Assembly: GCF_000739815.1 (NCBI RefSeq)
Contig: NZ_BBJJ01000041.1
Location: 1 to 64,000 of the forward strand
Source: Paraburkholderia mimosarum LMG 23256 = NBRC 106338
GTDB lineage: Bacteria; Pseudomonadota; Gammaproteobacteria; Burkholderiales; Burkholderiaceae
Direction of reading: 5' to 3'
Length of the DNA stretch: 64,000 bases
Shown here piece after piece: positions 54,635 through 62,655 of the stretch; the first letter of the stretch is position 1; the number at the start of each line of letters is the position of its first letter. Both the position numbers and the translations under genes were made by a program. Below the pieces are notes generated by a model. That model saw only the letters and a list, made by a program, of their open reading frames with translations, ran no database searches and was not told where the DNA came from.

Positions 54635-55479
54635 GCGACTGTCTCCTGATTGATTGAAAGTTTTTCGAGCAACCCGGCTCCGCCGCGGCTATCGATAAAT
54701 CCTTGAACGGCTAACCCGCCGTCGTGTCTCAGGACCGTTCCGGTCGCCGGCACGTTGTCTTCGCGTGATGCGAAGAAAACATAGGCGCCGGTGTAGTCGG
54801 CCGGAGTCGGCAGATGACCGATCGGCACCACATGGCGAGCCATTTCGACGAACGGCTCCGCCGGAATCGTGGCATCCGAGAGTCCGAGCGACTTCACGCC
54901 GCTGAGGTTCGTGATCATTCCCCCCGGGGCAACGGCGTTGACGCGGACGAACGGCGCCAATTCGAAAGCGAGTTGCGTAACGATGCCGCGAATTGCGTGC
55001 TTGCTGGCTGTGTAGAGGACCCCGCCACCGTCCGACTGAAACGACGCGTTCGATGCCGTAAAGATCAGACTCCCGCGACTTTCGGCCAGCGCTTTCAAAG
55101 CGGCCTTGGCGAGCAGAAGATAGCCCTTCACGTTCACGGCGAACAATTCCTCGAACGCCGAAGAGAGCTTGTCTTCGGCGAGATCGACCAGTGCGACCTT
55201 GAAATCCCAAATCCCGGCGTTCCCGATCGCGCAATCCAGGCGGCCGAACTGAGCGACCAATCCATTCACTGCGCGAAGATTGTCCTCATACGACGTAACA
55301 TCGCCCTGAAAGCTCATCACAGCATCACCGAGTGCAGCGCGGATTTCGGCGATCCGATCAGCCGAGCGGTCAAGCACGCCCACCCGCGCGCCTTCCGAAA
55401 CGAACCGCTCGACGATGGCGCGGCCCAAGCCAGATGCGCCGCCTGTCACCAGCACGACCTGGTTTTCCAGTTTTTTCAT
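54631..55479 (-). CDS. cis-2,3-dihydrodiol dehydrogenase (BphB-like)
   Basis: A 282-residue SDR: TGGASGLG, the NAGIWDFKVAL segment shared with dihydrodiol dehydrogenases, Ser in FTASNASF, active-site YTASK and GGGVLYTASKHAI. It oxidises the arene cis-dihydrodiol to a catechol, regenerating NADH. It directly abuts the reductase gene. Confidence 0.92.
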   Translation of the reverse strand: MKKLENQVVLVTGGASGLGRAIVERFVSEGARVGVLDRSADRIAEIRAALGDAVMSFQGDVTSYEDNLRAVNGLVAQFGRLDCAIGNAGIWDFKVALVDLAEDKLSSAFEELFAVNVKGYLLLAKAALKALAESRGSLIFTASNASFQSDGGGVLYTASKHAIRGIVTQLAFELAPFVRVNAVAPGGMITNLSGVKSLGLSDATIPAEPFVEMARHVVPIGHLPTPADYTGAYVFFASREDNVPATGTVLRHDGGLAVQGFIDSRGGAGLLEKLSINQETVA

Positions 55480-56691
55480 TTAGTTCACCTTGTAGCTAAG
55501 CAAGCTGCGAAGCTCGGTAGAGGGATCGGCCAGCAGATCGGTCGGCACCGCGATTCGCGACTCAACGAGCCGTTTGGCCGTCGCGTATTCACGCGGGGCG
55601 TCGACTGTCGCAACGCCTTCCACCCGTCCGTTCGATACACGGAATACGGAAAAGGACGCGCCTGTCTCATCGCCCCGAATAACCATCCCTCCCGAGCCAG
55701 TGAGATCGCCTGCAAGTTGAATCTTTCGCCCGGCGATTTCGGTCCAGGAGAGCGCGGTCTGAGGCTGCTCGTTCACGCGCCCGATCATTGCGCATGCTGC
55801 GACGGCCGCCTGCGCCTGGCTGTTGAGAAAACTCTCGAGAGAGCGGCGCCCGCCTTCTACGAGCGGCCACGAGGCAACATCACCGGCAGCGAAGATTCCG
55901 GGAATGGTGCTGCGGCCCGCGGCATCGACGACCACGCCGCGCATACACGCCGCGCCTGCGGCTTGTGCGAGTTCGTCGCATGGTTGGGCTCCCACACTCA
56001 AGACAACGACGTTAGCCGGCAAGTAGGCGCCGTTCGACAATCTCACGCCTTGCGCCCGTGTATGACCTTCGATCGAAGCGACCGTCGCTGATCGATGAAT
56101 AACCACACCGAGTTGCTCGAGTTGAACCCGCGCCCAATGGCCCATCATTCGCCCGAGCGCACGCTCCATCAGTTCCTCGCCAGACTCGACGACAGTTACC
56201 GCATGCCCGGCCTTGCGCGCGGTGCTCGCGACCTCGCACCCAATCAGGCCACCACCGATGACGACGATCTCGCTCTGCGCCGCTAGCGCGTCTCGAAGCG
56301 CGAACGCATCACCCAGCGCACGTAGCGTATAGACGCCTGGCAACGACACGCCGGGCAAGTCGACCTTGCGAGCCCGGGCGCCGGTCGCCAGCAAAATGCC
56401 GTCGGTCGCCACCGACGTGCCGTCGTCAAGCGCGAGTACGCCTGCGTCAATCGACACCGCGCGCGCGCCTCGACGCCAGTCGAGCTCCAACGCATTCAAG
56501 TCTTCCGTCGAGCACAGCACCGGCGGAGCGCCCCCGCACAGTGCTTCCTTGGATAACGCAGGCCGCTCGTACGGGTGCTGGGCCTCCTCGCCGACCAGGA
56601 TGATTCTGTCGCTATACCCATTGGCACGAAGCGTCTGCGCCGCGCGTACACCGGCGAGGCCCGATCCGACAATCGCAAGCGGCTGTTTCAT
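55480..56691 (-). CDS. ferredoxin reductase of the ring dioxygenase
   Basis: A 403-residue glutathione-reductase-type flavoprotein with an FAD loop (VGSGLAGVRAAQTLR), an NAD loop (VIGGGLIGCEVASTARKAGH) and the second FAD motif GIFAAGDVASWP. It passes electrons from NADH to the Rieske ferredoxin, as BphA4 does. It overlaps the ferredoxin gene by 4 bases. Confidence 0.93.
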   Translation of the reverse strand: MKQPLAIVGSGLAGVRAAQTLRANGYSDRIILVGEEAQHPYERPALSKEALCGGAPPVLCSTEDLNALELDWRRGARAVSIDAGVLALDDGTSVATDGILLATGARARKVDLPGVSLPGVYTLRALGDAFALRDALAAQSEIVVIGGGLIGCEVASTARKAGHAVTVVESGEELMERALGRMMGHWARVQLEQLGVVIHRSATVASIEGHTRAQGVRLSNGAYLPANVVVLSVGAQPCDELAQAAGAACMRGVVVDAAGRSTIPGIFAAGDVASWPLVEGGRRSLESFLNSQAQAAVAACAMIGRVNEQPQTALSWTEIAGRKIQLAGDLTGSGGMVIRGDETGASFSVFRVSNGRVEGVATVDAPREYATAKRLVESRIAVPTDLLADPSTELRSLLSYKVN

Positions 56692-57011
56692 ATGCCGGCC
56701 TCAGGTTCAAGATCGATCAGTACCCGGTCACCCACTACCTTGACCGGAAACACTTTGACGTCGCGTATGGCCGGCGGCGCACAGACCTTCCCTGTCTTCA
56801 CGCAGAACTTCGCCATATGCAGGCTGCACTCGATCAGCCCGCCATCCAGGTAGCCGTCAGACAAGGACCAGTCGCCGTGCGGACACTTGTCCTCGATGGC
56901 GTAGAAATCGCCGTCGATCTTGAACACAGCGACCGCCTCGGGTCCAGCGTCGATCCTCAGCCCGGCGTCGCTCGGGACGTCCAATACTGAGCAAACATCC
57001 GTAAACGACAT
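56688..57011 (-). CDS. Rieske ferredoxin of the ring dioxygenase
   Basis: A 107-residue BphA3-type ferredoxin. The [2Fe-2S] ligands are Cys43/His45 (CPHGDWSL) and Cys62/His65 (CSLHMAKF). It shuttles single electrons from the reductase to the oxygenase. The ATG at 57011 was chosen for the GAGGGTGAG site. Confidence 0.93.
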   Translation of the reverse strand: MSFTDVCSVLDVPSDAGLRIDAGPEAVAVFKIDGDFYAIEDKCPHGDWSLSDGYLDGGLIECSLHMAKFCVKTGKVCAPPAIRDVKVFPVKVVGDRVLIDLEPEAGI

Positions 57012-57022
57012 TACGCTCACCC

Positions 57023-57571
57023 TCAAAGGAAGAAACTGAGGTTGTTCGCGAGAAACGTCGTCTGATCGAGCAAGATGCGCCGACTGACGATCTGAAATCC
57101 CGCGTCCGTCTCGACGCAGCGCAGGCGATCATGGCGTTCCCCGATCAGGTAGTCGGTTTGTCGTTCCGACCTGCTGCGATAGGCGAGGAAGTTCGAGCGG
57201 ACGAGGTATTCGCCCTGCCCAGCAGCGCTTGCGCGTACGTTCGTGATCAGATGCCGCGTGTGAGACGGCGGCTCCTCGGCCCATGCGGCGCCCGATTGAA
57301 GTTTGCGCAGACGAAGCTTGAGGTTTTCCTTGCTTTCGTCGAAATACGCGAGTTCATCAGGACTGGTCCATTCCAGTTTTCGCTCGCGCGGCCCCACGTT
57401 GCGGCGGATCGGCATCACATAACGGAGGTCGTCGGCCATCAGCTCGATCCACTCCGCGATGTTCCTGCCGTCGAGAAGCTCGGCTTCGAGAAAGAGGAAC
57501 TGTTCGATCGCGAAGTGCTCTGCTGCCGAAACTGCGTTCGCGCGCGTCGCGGCGATTTCCTTAGCAACCAT
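57023..57571 (-). CDS. ring-hydroxylating dioxygenase beta subunit
   Basis: A 182-residue small subunit of the NTF2-like fold with typical segments FLFLEAELLDGRNIAEWIELM, YVMPIRRNV and HLITNVRASA. It forms the a3b3 hexamer with the alpha subunit and has no cofactor. It overlaps the alpha gene by 11 bases. Confidence 0.93.
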   Translation of the reverse strand: MVAKEIAATRANAVSAAEHFAIEQFLFLEAELLDGRNIAEWIELMADDLRYVMPIRRNVGPRERKLEWTSPDELAYFDESKENLKLRLRKLQSGAAWAEEPPSHTRHLITNVRASAAGQGEYLVRSNFLAYRSRSERQTDYLIGERHDRLRCVETDAGFQIVSRRILLDQTTFLANNLSFFL

Positions 57572-58883
57572 GGCCGGCCTCCTTGGCGCACGTATCGTTT
57601 TGCGTCGGAATACACATCAACTTGAGCCAGTGGCTATAGAGCCGCCGTGCGGCCTCCTCGCTGTAACAGCCCTCGACAGTGCCGGGGAACGCGGGATCCG
57701 CAGCGGGATTCATATCCTTACCCATCTGAACGCTCATGGTGGTACGGCGTGCCTGATGTCCGCGCAGCACGCGCTGGATCTCGACCCAGTTCTCGCCGTC
57801 GTCCTGTTCCCATGTTCCTGCGGGCGAGAAGGTACGCAACGTGGCTTGCCGGAGTTGCTCCTTTTCGGCAGGTGAAGCGTCGGAGTCGACCAGACAGAAC
57901 GCCCAGACTTCGATTTCGCCAGGGCCACGCGGATGCCAGACGCGGCAGCTGTGCACGCCCCCGAAAAATGAGAACGTGGGAAACACGGTCATGTGTTGCG
58001 CGGTCACCGCGCTCACGCCAGCATTGTGAGCGGCATGCCGCTGAGCAAGGGCCACCGAATCGTATCCCGGCTCGCGCTGGCCAGCCTGCGACACAATCCA
58101 GTCTTCATGAAGGCCCGGGGCAAGGAAAAAGCCCGTGCCATGCCCCTGGTCCGATAAAAGTTGACGCCCCGGCAGCGGCAGTTCTTTGCCCGCATACTCC
58201 GGTGTTGTCGCAACTTGCACAGACACATGCGACATGACCCCGTGGTGCATATCGCTGGCGAATTGCTCAGCGGCAAGCTTCCAGTTGCAGGGGATGACCC
58301 ACTTGTAGATCCCGCCGATCGGCTCCGTACCGGCAGGCGACCGATCGAGCAGTGCGTCCAGATACAGCGCGGCTTCGCCAAGCGATTCTTTCAGCGATTG
58401 TGCATGCTCGTCCCAGTTGGCGAAGATCAGTCCCTTGTAGCTTTCAACTCGAGGGACGCGCCTTGCAGGCCATTCTTCTTTGTTGAAACACGGCCCGTAG
58501 TGCTCCTCTGACGGGACGTTCACGAGAGCGCCGTCAATCCCATAGGCCCAACCGTGGTAACTGCATGTGAATGCCTTCGCGTTGCCCTGGTCCGCACGGC
58601 AAATCTTCATGCCGCGATGACGGCACTGATTGAGCATGACGGCGACCGACCCGTCCTTTTGCCGAACTGCAACGACGGGATCCTCCGCCATGTACGTGGA
58701 GAGGAAATCCCCGGTCTTGGGAATATGTTTCTCGTGAGCGATGAACAGCCACGACCGCCCGAAGATGCGGTCCAGTTCCTGCTCGTAGATACCCTGGTCG
58801 GAGTAGACCAGCGGACTGATCGTCCCCGCCTCTTCGTCGAACAGCGCAGAGGCAGGATAGCCTTGAATGGTGGTATCAGGCAC
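57561..58883 (-). CDS. ring-hydroxylating dioxygenase alpha subunit
   Basis: A 440-residue Rieske oxygenase of the toluene/biphenyl type. The Rieske ligands are Cys87/His89 (NQCRHRG) and Cys107/His110 (CSYHGWAYG). The mononuclear iron site is His214 and His219 (SDMHHGVMSH), with the Asp probably at 360-361 (EQDDGENW). It inserts O2 into the arene to give a cis-dihydrodiol. The start is a GTG with GGAGACGCAA before it. The first ~38-77 codons are repeated at 14164-14279 and 21420-21652. Confidence 0.93.
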   Translation of the reverse strand: MPDTTIQGYPASALFDEEAGTISPLVYSDQGIYEQELDRIFGRSWLFIAHEKHIPKTGDFLSTYMAEDPVVAVRQKDGSVAVMLNQCRHRGMKICRADQGNAKAFTCSYHGWAYGIDGALVNVPSEEHYGPCFNKEEWPARRVPRVESYKGLIFANWDEHAQSLKESLGEAALYLDALLDRSPAGTEPIGGIYKWVIPCNWKLAAEQFASDMHHGVMSHVSVQVATTPEYAGKELPLPGRQLLSDQGHGTGFFLAPGLHEDWIVSQAGQREPGYDSVALAQRHAAHNAGVSAVTAQHMTVFPTFSFFGGVHSCRVWHPRGPGEIEVWAFCLVDSDASPAEKEQLRQATLRTFSPAGTWEQDDGENWVEIQRVLRGHQARRTTMSVQMGKDMNPAADPAFPGTVEGCYSEEAARRLYSHWLKLMCIPTQNDTCAKEAGHGC

Positions 58884-59269
58884 TTGCGTCTCCTAGATAG
58901 TTGCCCATGGCGAAGCATCGGCTCTTATTGCGGTATGCGGCCGTTGGTGTGAGCGTCGCGCGCATTTCCGTTACTGGAACAATAGGCGTTCACGGACGGT
59001 CCACCTTTGCTCACAGCGCGGAAAAGCTTTGCTTGCCGGGCAGCGACATCCGCGGATCACATGGCGATGCTTCGCGCGACAGCATCGATGGATGATGCTG
59101 CCGGCCGCAGAGTGGAAACGTTGGGAGGGATGCCCGTTGTGACGGCATGACGAGCGTCATACCGCAGAGAGCGATGGACTTTAGTTGATAGCGCGTTCGC
59201 GCAGTGGAACGTGGCGCGTCAGCGCTGGCACGGGCACGGGCACGGGCACGGGCACGGGCACACAGATGT
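58884..59269 (-). promoter_or_regulatory. control region of the ring-dioxygenase operon
   Basis: A 386-bp gap between the AraC gene and the alpha subunit. It should hold the operon promoter and the AraC sites. I could not assign promoter boxes with confidence. A GGCACG tandem run lies just beyond the AraC stop. Confidence 0.6.
59227..59261 (+). repeat. GGCACG hexamer tandem repeat
   Basis: Five full GGCACG units plus a partial sixth, a few bases outside the AraC stop. The same place in copy B has about two units. A run of this kind can change length by slippage. Confidence 0.9.
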
Positions 59270-60295
59270 TCACATGACTTCCAGCTGGACGCCCCTTTCG
59301 GCGTCGACTGACGGAAGGCTTTCGCAGCGGATACGGTCTCTCAGTTGGCCTGGGCTTTCGCCAAATCGATTCTTGAAGGCTCGATTAAAGTGGCTAATGT
59401 TTTTGAATCCTTCTTCGTACGCAACCTGACAAATTGTTTCCCTAACCTGGCTCCTAAGAAGCAATCGATTTCTGCATCGCTCGAGCCGCTCCGCGATGAT
59501 CCACTCTGTTACCGTCGTCTGACATTGAGCGAAGAGTTCATTCAGGCGACGAACGCTTATGCCCATGGCGCTTGCGATGGAAGATGGGGTAAGGGTGTCG
59601 TCGTGCAACCTGGCGACGATGTAAGACTTGATCCGCTGCAGAGTCGCGCGACTATACGTCGTTGCATGCCCCTCTCTCGCCACGATCGAACTCGCGCTTA
59701 CCGCCGCCGCGATGAGATCCAGCAAACTGCTCTCCAGCCACGGGACGCTATCCCCTGCAATCGAATTCGCCGACTCGTATGTGGTCAGCAGCGTTCTCAA
59801 CAGGACATGCATGATCCCGTGTCGGCTATCAAATTTTCTGTCTACGGCATCCTGAAAGATCACGCGTCTAATGTGTGATTCGATTTTCGGAAGACGTACC
59901 CATAGCCCATCAAAGCCTGCTGAGAACTCCATCCGGCTAGGGTGCTCCGGGCCGATGAGCGCAATGTCGCCCTCGTCCAGAGCGTAGTAGCTATTCCCGA
60001 TTTCACATGACAGTTGACTTGCCAGAACGACAACTAGAATTAATTCGTCCTGCCCTCCTCTGCTGCTTTTCGAATCCCGATGGATTCTGAACGGACGACT
60101 GGAGGTCGCCGCCTTGGAACGCAGCATTTCAATGCTACTCAATCGGCGACTCGTAATCTTTCCGACCGGCTCAAATCGATTCTGGGAAGCCTCGAGTTCC
60201 AACCGCTCGCCGTGAAACGCCTCGCACAGCCGCTGCGATGTCAGACGCTCGAAGCCTTGTGGATCGGACGATAATTGTTGAATAGGTGCGTACAT
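59270..60295 (-). CDS. AraC-family transcriptional regulator
   Basis: A 341-residue regulator. The N-terminal cupin-like ligand domain (about 30-200) resembles AraC-binding-like activators of aromatic operons. The C-terminal pair of HTH motifs runs from about 230 to 325 (SSIASAMGISVRRLNELF; ETICQVAYEEGFKNISHFNRAFKNRFG). It is transcribed towards the dioxygenase operon and is its likely activator. Its last ~80 codons are duplicated at 22011-22254. Confidence 0.9.
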   Translation of the reverse strand: MYAPIQQLSSDPQGFERLTSQRLCEAFHGERLELEASQNRFEPVGKITSRRLSSIEMLRSKAATSSRPFRIHRDSKSSRGGQDELILVVVLASQLSCEIGNSYYALDEGDIALIGPEHPSRMEFSAGFDGLWVRLPKIESHIRRVIFQDAVDRKFDSRHGIMHVLLRTLLTTYESANSIAGDSVPWLESSLLDLIAAAVSASSIVAREGHATTYSRATLQRIKSYIVARLHDDTLTPSSIASAMGISVRRLNELFAQCQTTVTEWIIAERLERCRNRLLLRSQVRETICQVAYEEGFKNISHFNRAFKNRFGESPGQLRDRIRCESLPSVDAERGVQLEVM

Positions 60296-60350
60296 GTGTC
60301 TCCCCCATCATTAGTGGGTCATTTACGTTGTATTACCTTCTCGTGCCGCG

Positions 60351-61004
60351 CTACTGTGGAGCACAGCTGAGCGCCCTCCAGACAGCCTTCGTCGCAGCGC
60401 GAAGTGTTTCATCGTCTGACGATGCGCCATGTGCCGGCCGGACTAAAACGATTAAACCGGCCAAATGGGAGTACAGCAGACGACCGCGTAACGCGCACTC
60501 CCGGGGTGTAAGCGATCGATTGATCTTGGCCAGCAATCGGGCGAACGTCTCCTGGAATCGACGGTTGAAACTTGCCATCAAGTCTCGGGCAAATTCTTCG
60601 CGCTCGGCCATGCTCCAGACTTCCAGGCAAAATGGTGCAATGTGTGTACCACGCTTGACCAACTCGTCAAAGGCGATATCTGCGATGGCATCTAGCCGAG
60701 CCTCCGGCGATAGATCATCGTCGTCGACAACACTTTCATAGAGCGTCAGATATCGTGTTGCCACCGCCTCCAACGCCGCTCGCAAAAGGTCTTCTCTGGT
60801 CGGGAAGTAGTGCTGCAAGGTCGCCAGGTGGATCCCAACATCGCTCGCCACGCGGCGCAAAGCGAAGCCAACGTTACCGTACTGCGCGAGCACATTGATC
60901 GCGGCCTCCACGATTTCGGGGATTCGTGTCGTTCTGTTGCCGCGGCGCTTTGGCTCGTCGGCTAACTCTTTAGCCTCTGTCAGTTCAATCGCCAGTTCCC
61001 TCAT
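60351..61004 (-). CDS. TetR-family transcriptional regulator
   Basis: A 217-residue regulator with an HTH at about 30-75 (EIVEAAINVLAQYG, LRRVASDVGIHLATLQHYFPTREDLL) and a helical C-terminal ligand domain. ATG 61004 follows AAGAGGTCAAAG; upstream extension to 61067 is less likely. It is followed after 55 bp by the AraC gene in the same direction, so both may be co-transcribed. Its own upstream region carries CAGTC/GACTG dyads that suggest autoregulation. Confidence 0.9.
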   Translation of the reverse strand: MRELAIELTEAKELADEPKRRGNRTTRIPEIVEAAINVLAQYGNVGFALRRVASDVGIHLATLQHYFPTREDLLRAALEAVATRYLTLYESVVDDDDLSPEARLDAIADIAFDELVKRGTHIAPFCLEVWSMAEREEFARDLMASFNRRFQETFARLLAKINRSLTPRECALRGRLLYSHLAGLIVLVRPAHGASSDDETLRAATKAVWRALSCAPQ

Positions 61005-61160
61005 CTTTGACCTCTTGCCGGCTGCCGCCGGTGTGCGCTTCGGACAGTCCAACCGCTCAAATCTCAACCCTCCCTCGACCGAGCGATCGCAGTCAGTTCA
61101 TCGGTCCTCACCCTGGCCACCATGGCGAGCAACCACCTTGTCATGAAGAATATGTCACTC

Positions 61161-61187
61161 GACTGATAATTACCAGTCAATCGACCA
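61161..61187. promoter_or_regulatory. probable TetR operator 1
   Basis: GACTG-N8-CAGTC followed by AATCGACCA. The 14-mer CAGTCAATCGACCA recurs exactly at 61292-61305. It lies about 160 bp before the TetR start, within the divergent gap. Confidence 0.5.
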
Positions 61188-61270
61188 TGTAAAGATCTGA
61201 CCCCCATAAATATAAGCTCTATTCTTCAGGGATATAGGTGATTTTCCTGGTGCTGACGGCCTTGATGTAT

Positions 61271-61305
61271 CAGTCGCGCGACTGTATAAATCAGTCAATC
61301 GACCA
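61271..61305. promoter_or_regulatory. probable TetR operator 2
   Basis: A perfect palindrome CAGTCGCGCGACTG (61271-61284), whose right arm also pairs with CAGTC at 61292 (GACTG-N7-CAGTC), followed by the shared AATCGACCA. Three half-sites in 26 bases suggest two overlapping binding positions. Confidence 0.5.
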
Positions 61306-61443
61306 ATACTTGGTGCCCGACGCCCGCCCGGAAGTCAAGTTACCCGAAGACAATCGGAGCACCCGCGCCTTGGCGGTACCGCATGCGCCAAGGCGCGGAC
61401 TCACAAGGTGGTCGAGTCGCAGTGACGGGTCATGGAGAGTAGG

Positions 61444-61686
61444 ATGAACTACGATGGGTATTGTTTGCGCAGGTTGATCGACAAGTGGCTTGCCCCCTCC
61501 GACACGTCACCGATTCGCATCAAGCGCTTCCAGCTCAGCGACAAGGTATATCGCGAAGGACGCTGTGTCTGTGTTGAGTCCACCAAGCCTGGTCGATCGT
61601 TGGCGATATTTTTCTTCCGACACGATGACGGCTTATGGTATGTGTTTCCCCCAGCAGCAACACGACCGGCGATGCGCGCCGCTTGA
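61444..61686 (+). CDS. small hypothetical protein
   Basis: An 80-residue soluble protein, MNYDGYCLRRLIDKWLAP at the start, with a strand-rich middle (CVCVEST..SLAIFFFRHDDGLWYVFPP). It has a GGAGAGTAGG site. I recall similar short unnamed proteins from Burkholderia genomes but no function. It is divergent from the TetR gene across the operator-like dyads, so it could be under that control. Confidence 0.55.
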   Translation: MNYDGYCLRRLIDKWLAPSDTSPIRIKRFQLSDKVYREGRCVCVESTKPGRSLAIFFFRHDDGLWYVFPPAATRPAMRAA

Positions 61687-61896
61687 CTTGATGACTGGGT
61701 TCCCAGGACATCAAGTCGCTTGATCGACACCGGGCGCATGCATGCGTGTCCTTTTGCACCGTATCGGAAATACTGCCGGCTGCTGTTCCTCCAGCCCGTT
61801 AGCCACATGCGCTTGTGTCGGGGTCGTTTAGAAATCGCATCGGCGAAAGCCATTACTCAGAAAACGGTTCGCTCCGCCGAAGATGCACGCAGGGTT

Positions 61897-62408
61897 CTAC
61901 GCGATCAGCGTCGAGTCAGATCCAGCAGGACTCAAATGGTCAGCACCGTTGGCTGCAGGGGTCTTCGCCAGCAATGCGTCCAGCATGTCCGCCCATGCCT
62001 GGAGCATCATCCTCCTCTGCTCGGCATATTCGGCCTTGTTATACACGGCCCGCACACCGCGCTGTTCATGCGCCAGACATTTTTCTATCCAGTCGCTGTT
62101 AACCTTCTTGAGTTTCTCCCGCATGCGGTCGCCCCGGGTCTTACGTTGAAGCTGGAAGGCACCGCGACGAGACTTGCCGCAGATAAAAATAAAACCCAGA
62201 AAGGTGAAGGTCTCCGGCCGTCCAAGACCACGACTTTGGCGGTTAGCCGCTGCATAGCGGCGAAAGTCCAGCAGCCTCGTCTTGTCCAGGTGCAGCGCAA
62301 GCGCAAACTCCTCCAACCTCGAATGCATTGCGTCCCAGAAGCGCCTCGCGTCGGCTTCGTACTCGAAGCCAACAACGATATCATCCGCATAGCGCGAAAT
62401 CTGCGAGA
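61897..62408 (-). pseudogene. group II intron reverse transcriptase/maturase fragment
   Basis: The open stretch reads ISRYADDIVVGFEYEADARR (catalytic YADD of the RT palm), then LHLDKTRLLDFRRYAA, LGRPETFTFLGFIFICGKSRR and FQLQRKTRGDRMREKL. All are typical of group II intron-encoded proteins. Everything before the palm is missing (a stop lies just upstream), as is the end of the maturase and any endonuclease domain. Intron RNA domains V and VI were not located. Confidence 0.8.
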
Positions 62409-62655
62409 ATACATAAGCGCGTCAGGTGGAAACCTCGAGGACGCGTTATATCGCTATAGCGGGGGCGCCAAGGGCTATACACGACGCGTAGCCGATCGCT
62501 TAGCATGATGAAAGCGGAGTTCGGTTTGTAGTCGCGGCCTTGTTTGGATTCGGTTGTGTAATTCAAGAAGTAATTCGAATATTGTCGTGCGCAGGGAAGG
62601 CAAAGGATGGATCGCGCGGGAGATCTTGCCGCGGCGGCAGCGCCGCCTGGCCTCT

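Larger units (their letters stand above)
58651..59513. repeat. copy C of the control region repeat (functional copy)
   Basis: This is the parent or intact copy. It spans the 5' end of the dioxygenase alpha gene, the whole 386-bp gap and the 3' end of the AraC gene. Copies A and B lie 44.6 and 37.2 kb to the left in the same orientation. Confidence 0.9.

Noticed and set aside
59227..59261. Tandem GGCACG units considered as a CRISPR or iteron array.
   Set aside because: Units are contiguous 6-mers with no spacers and no cas or rep gene nearby; a simple slippage repeat fits.
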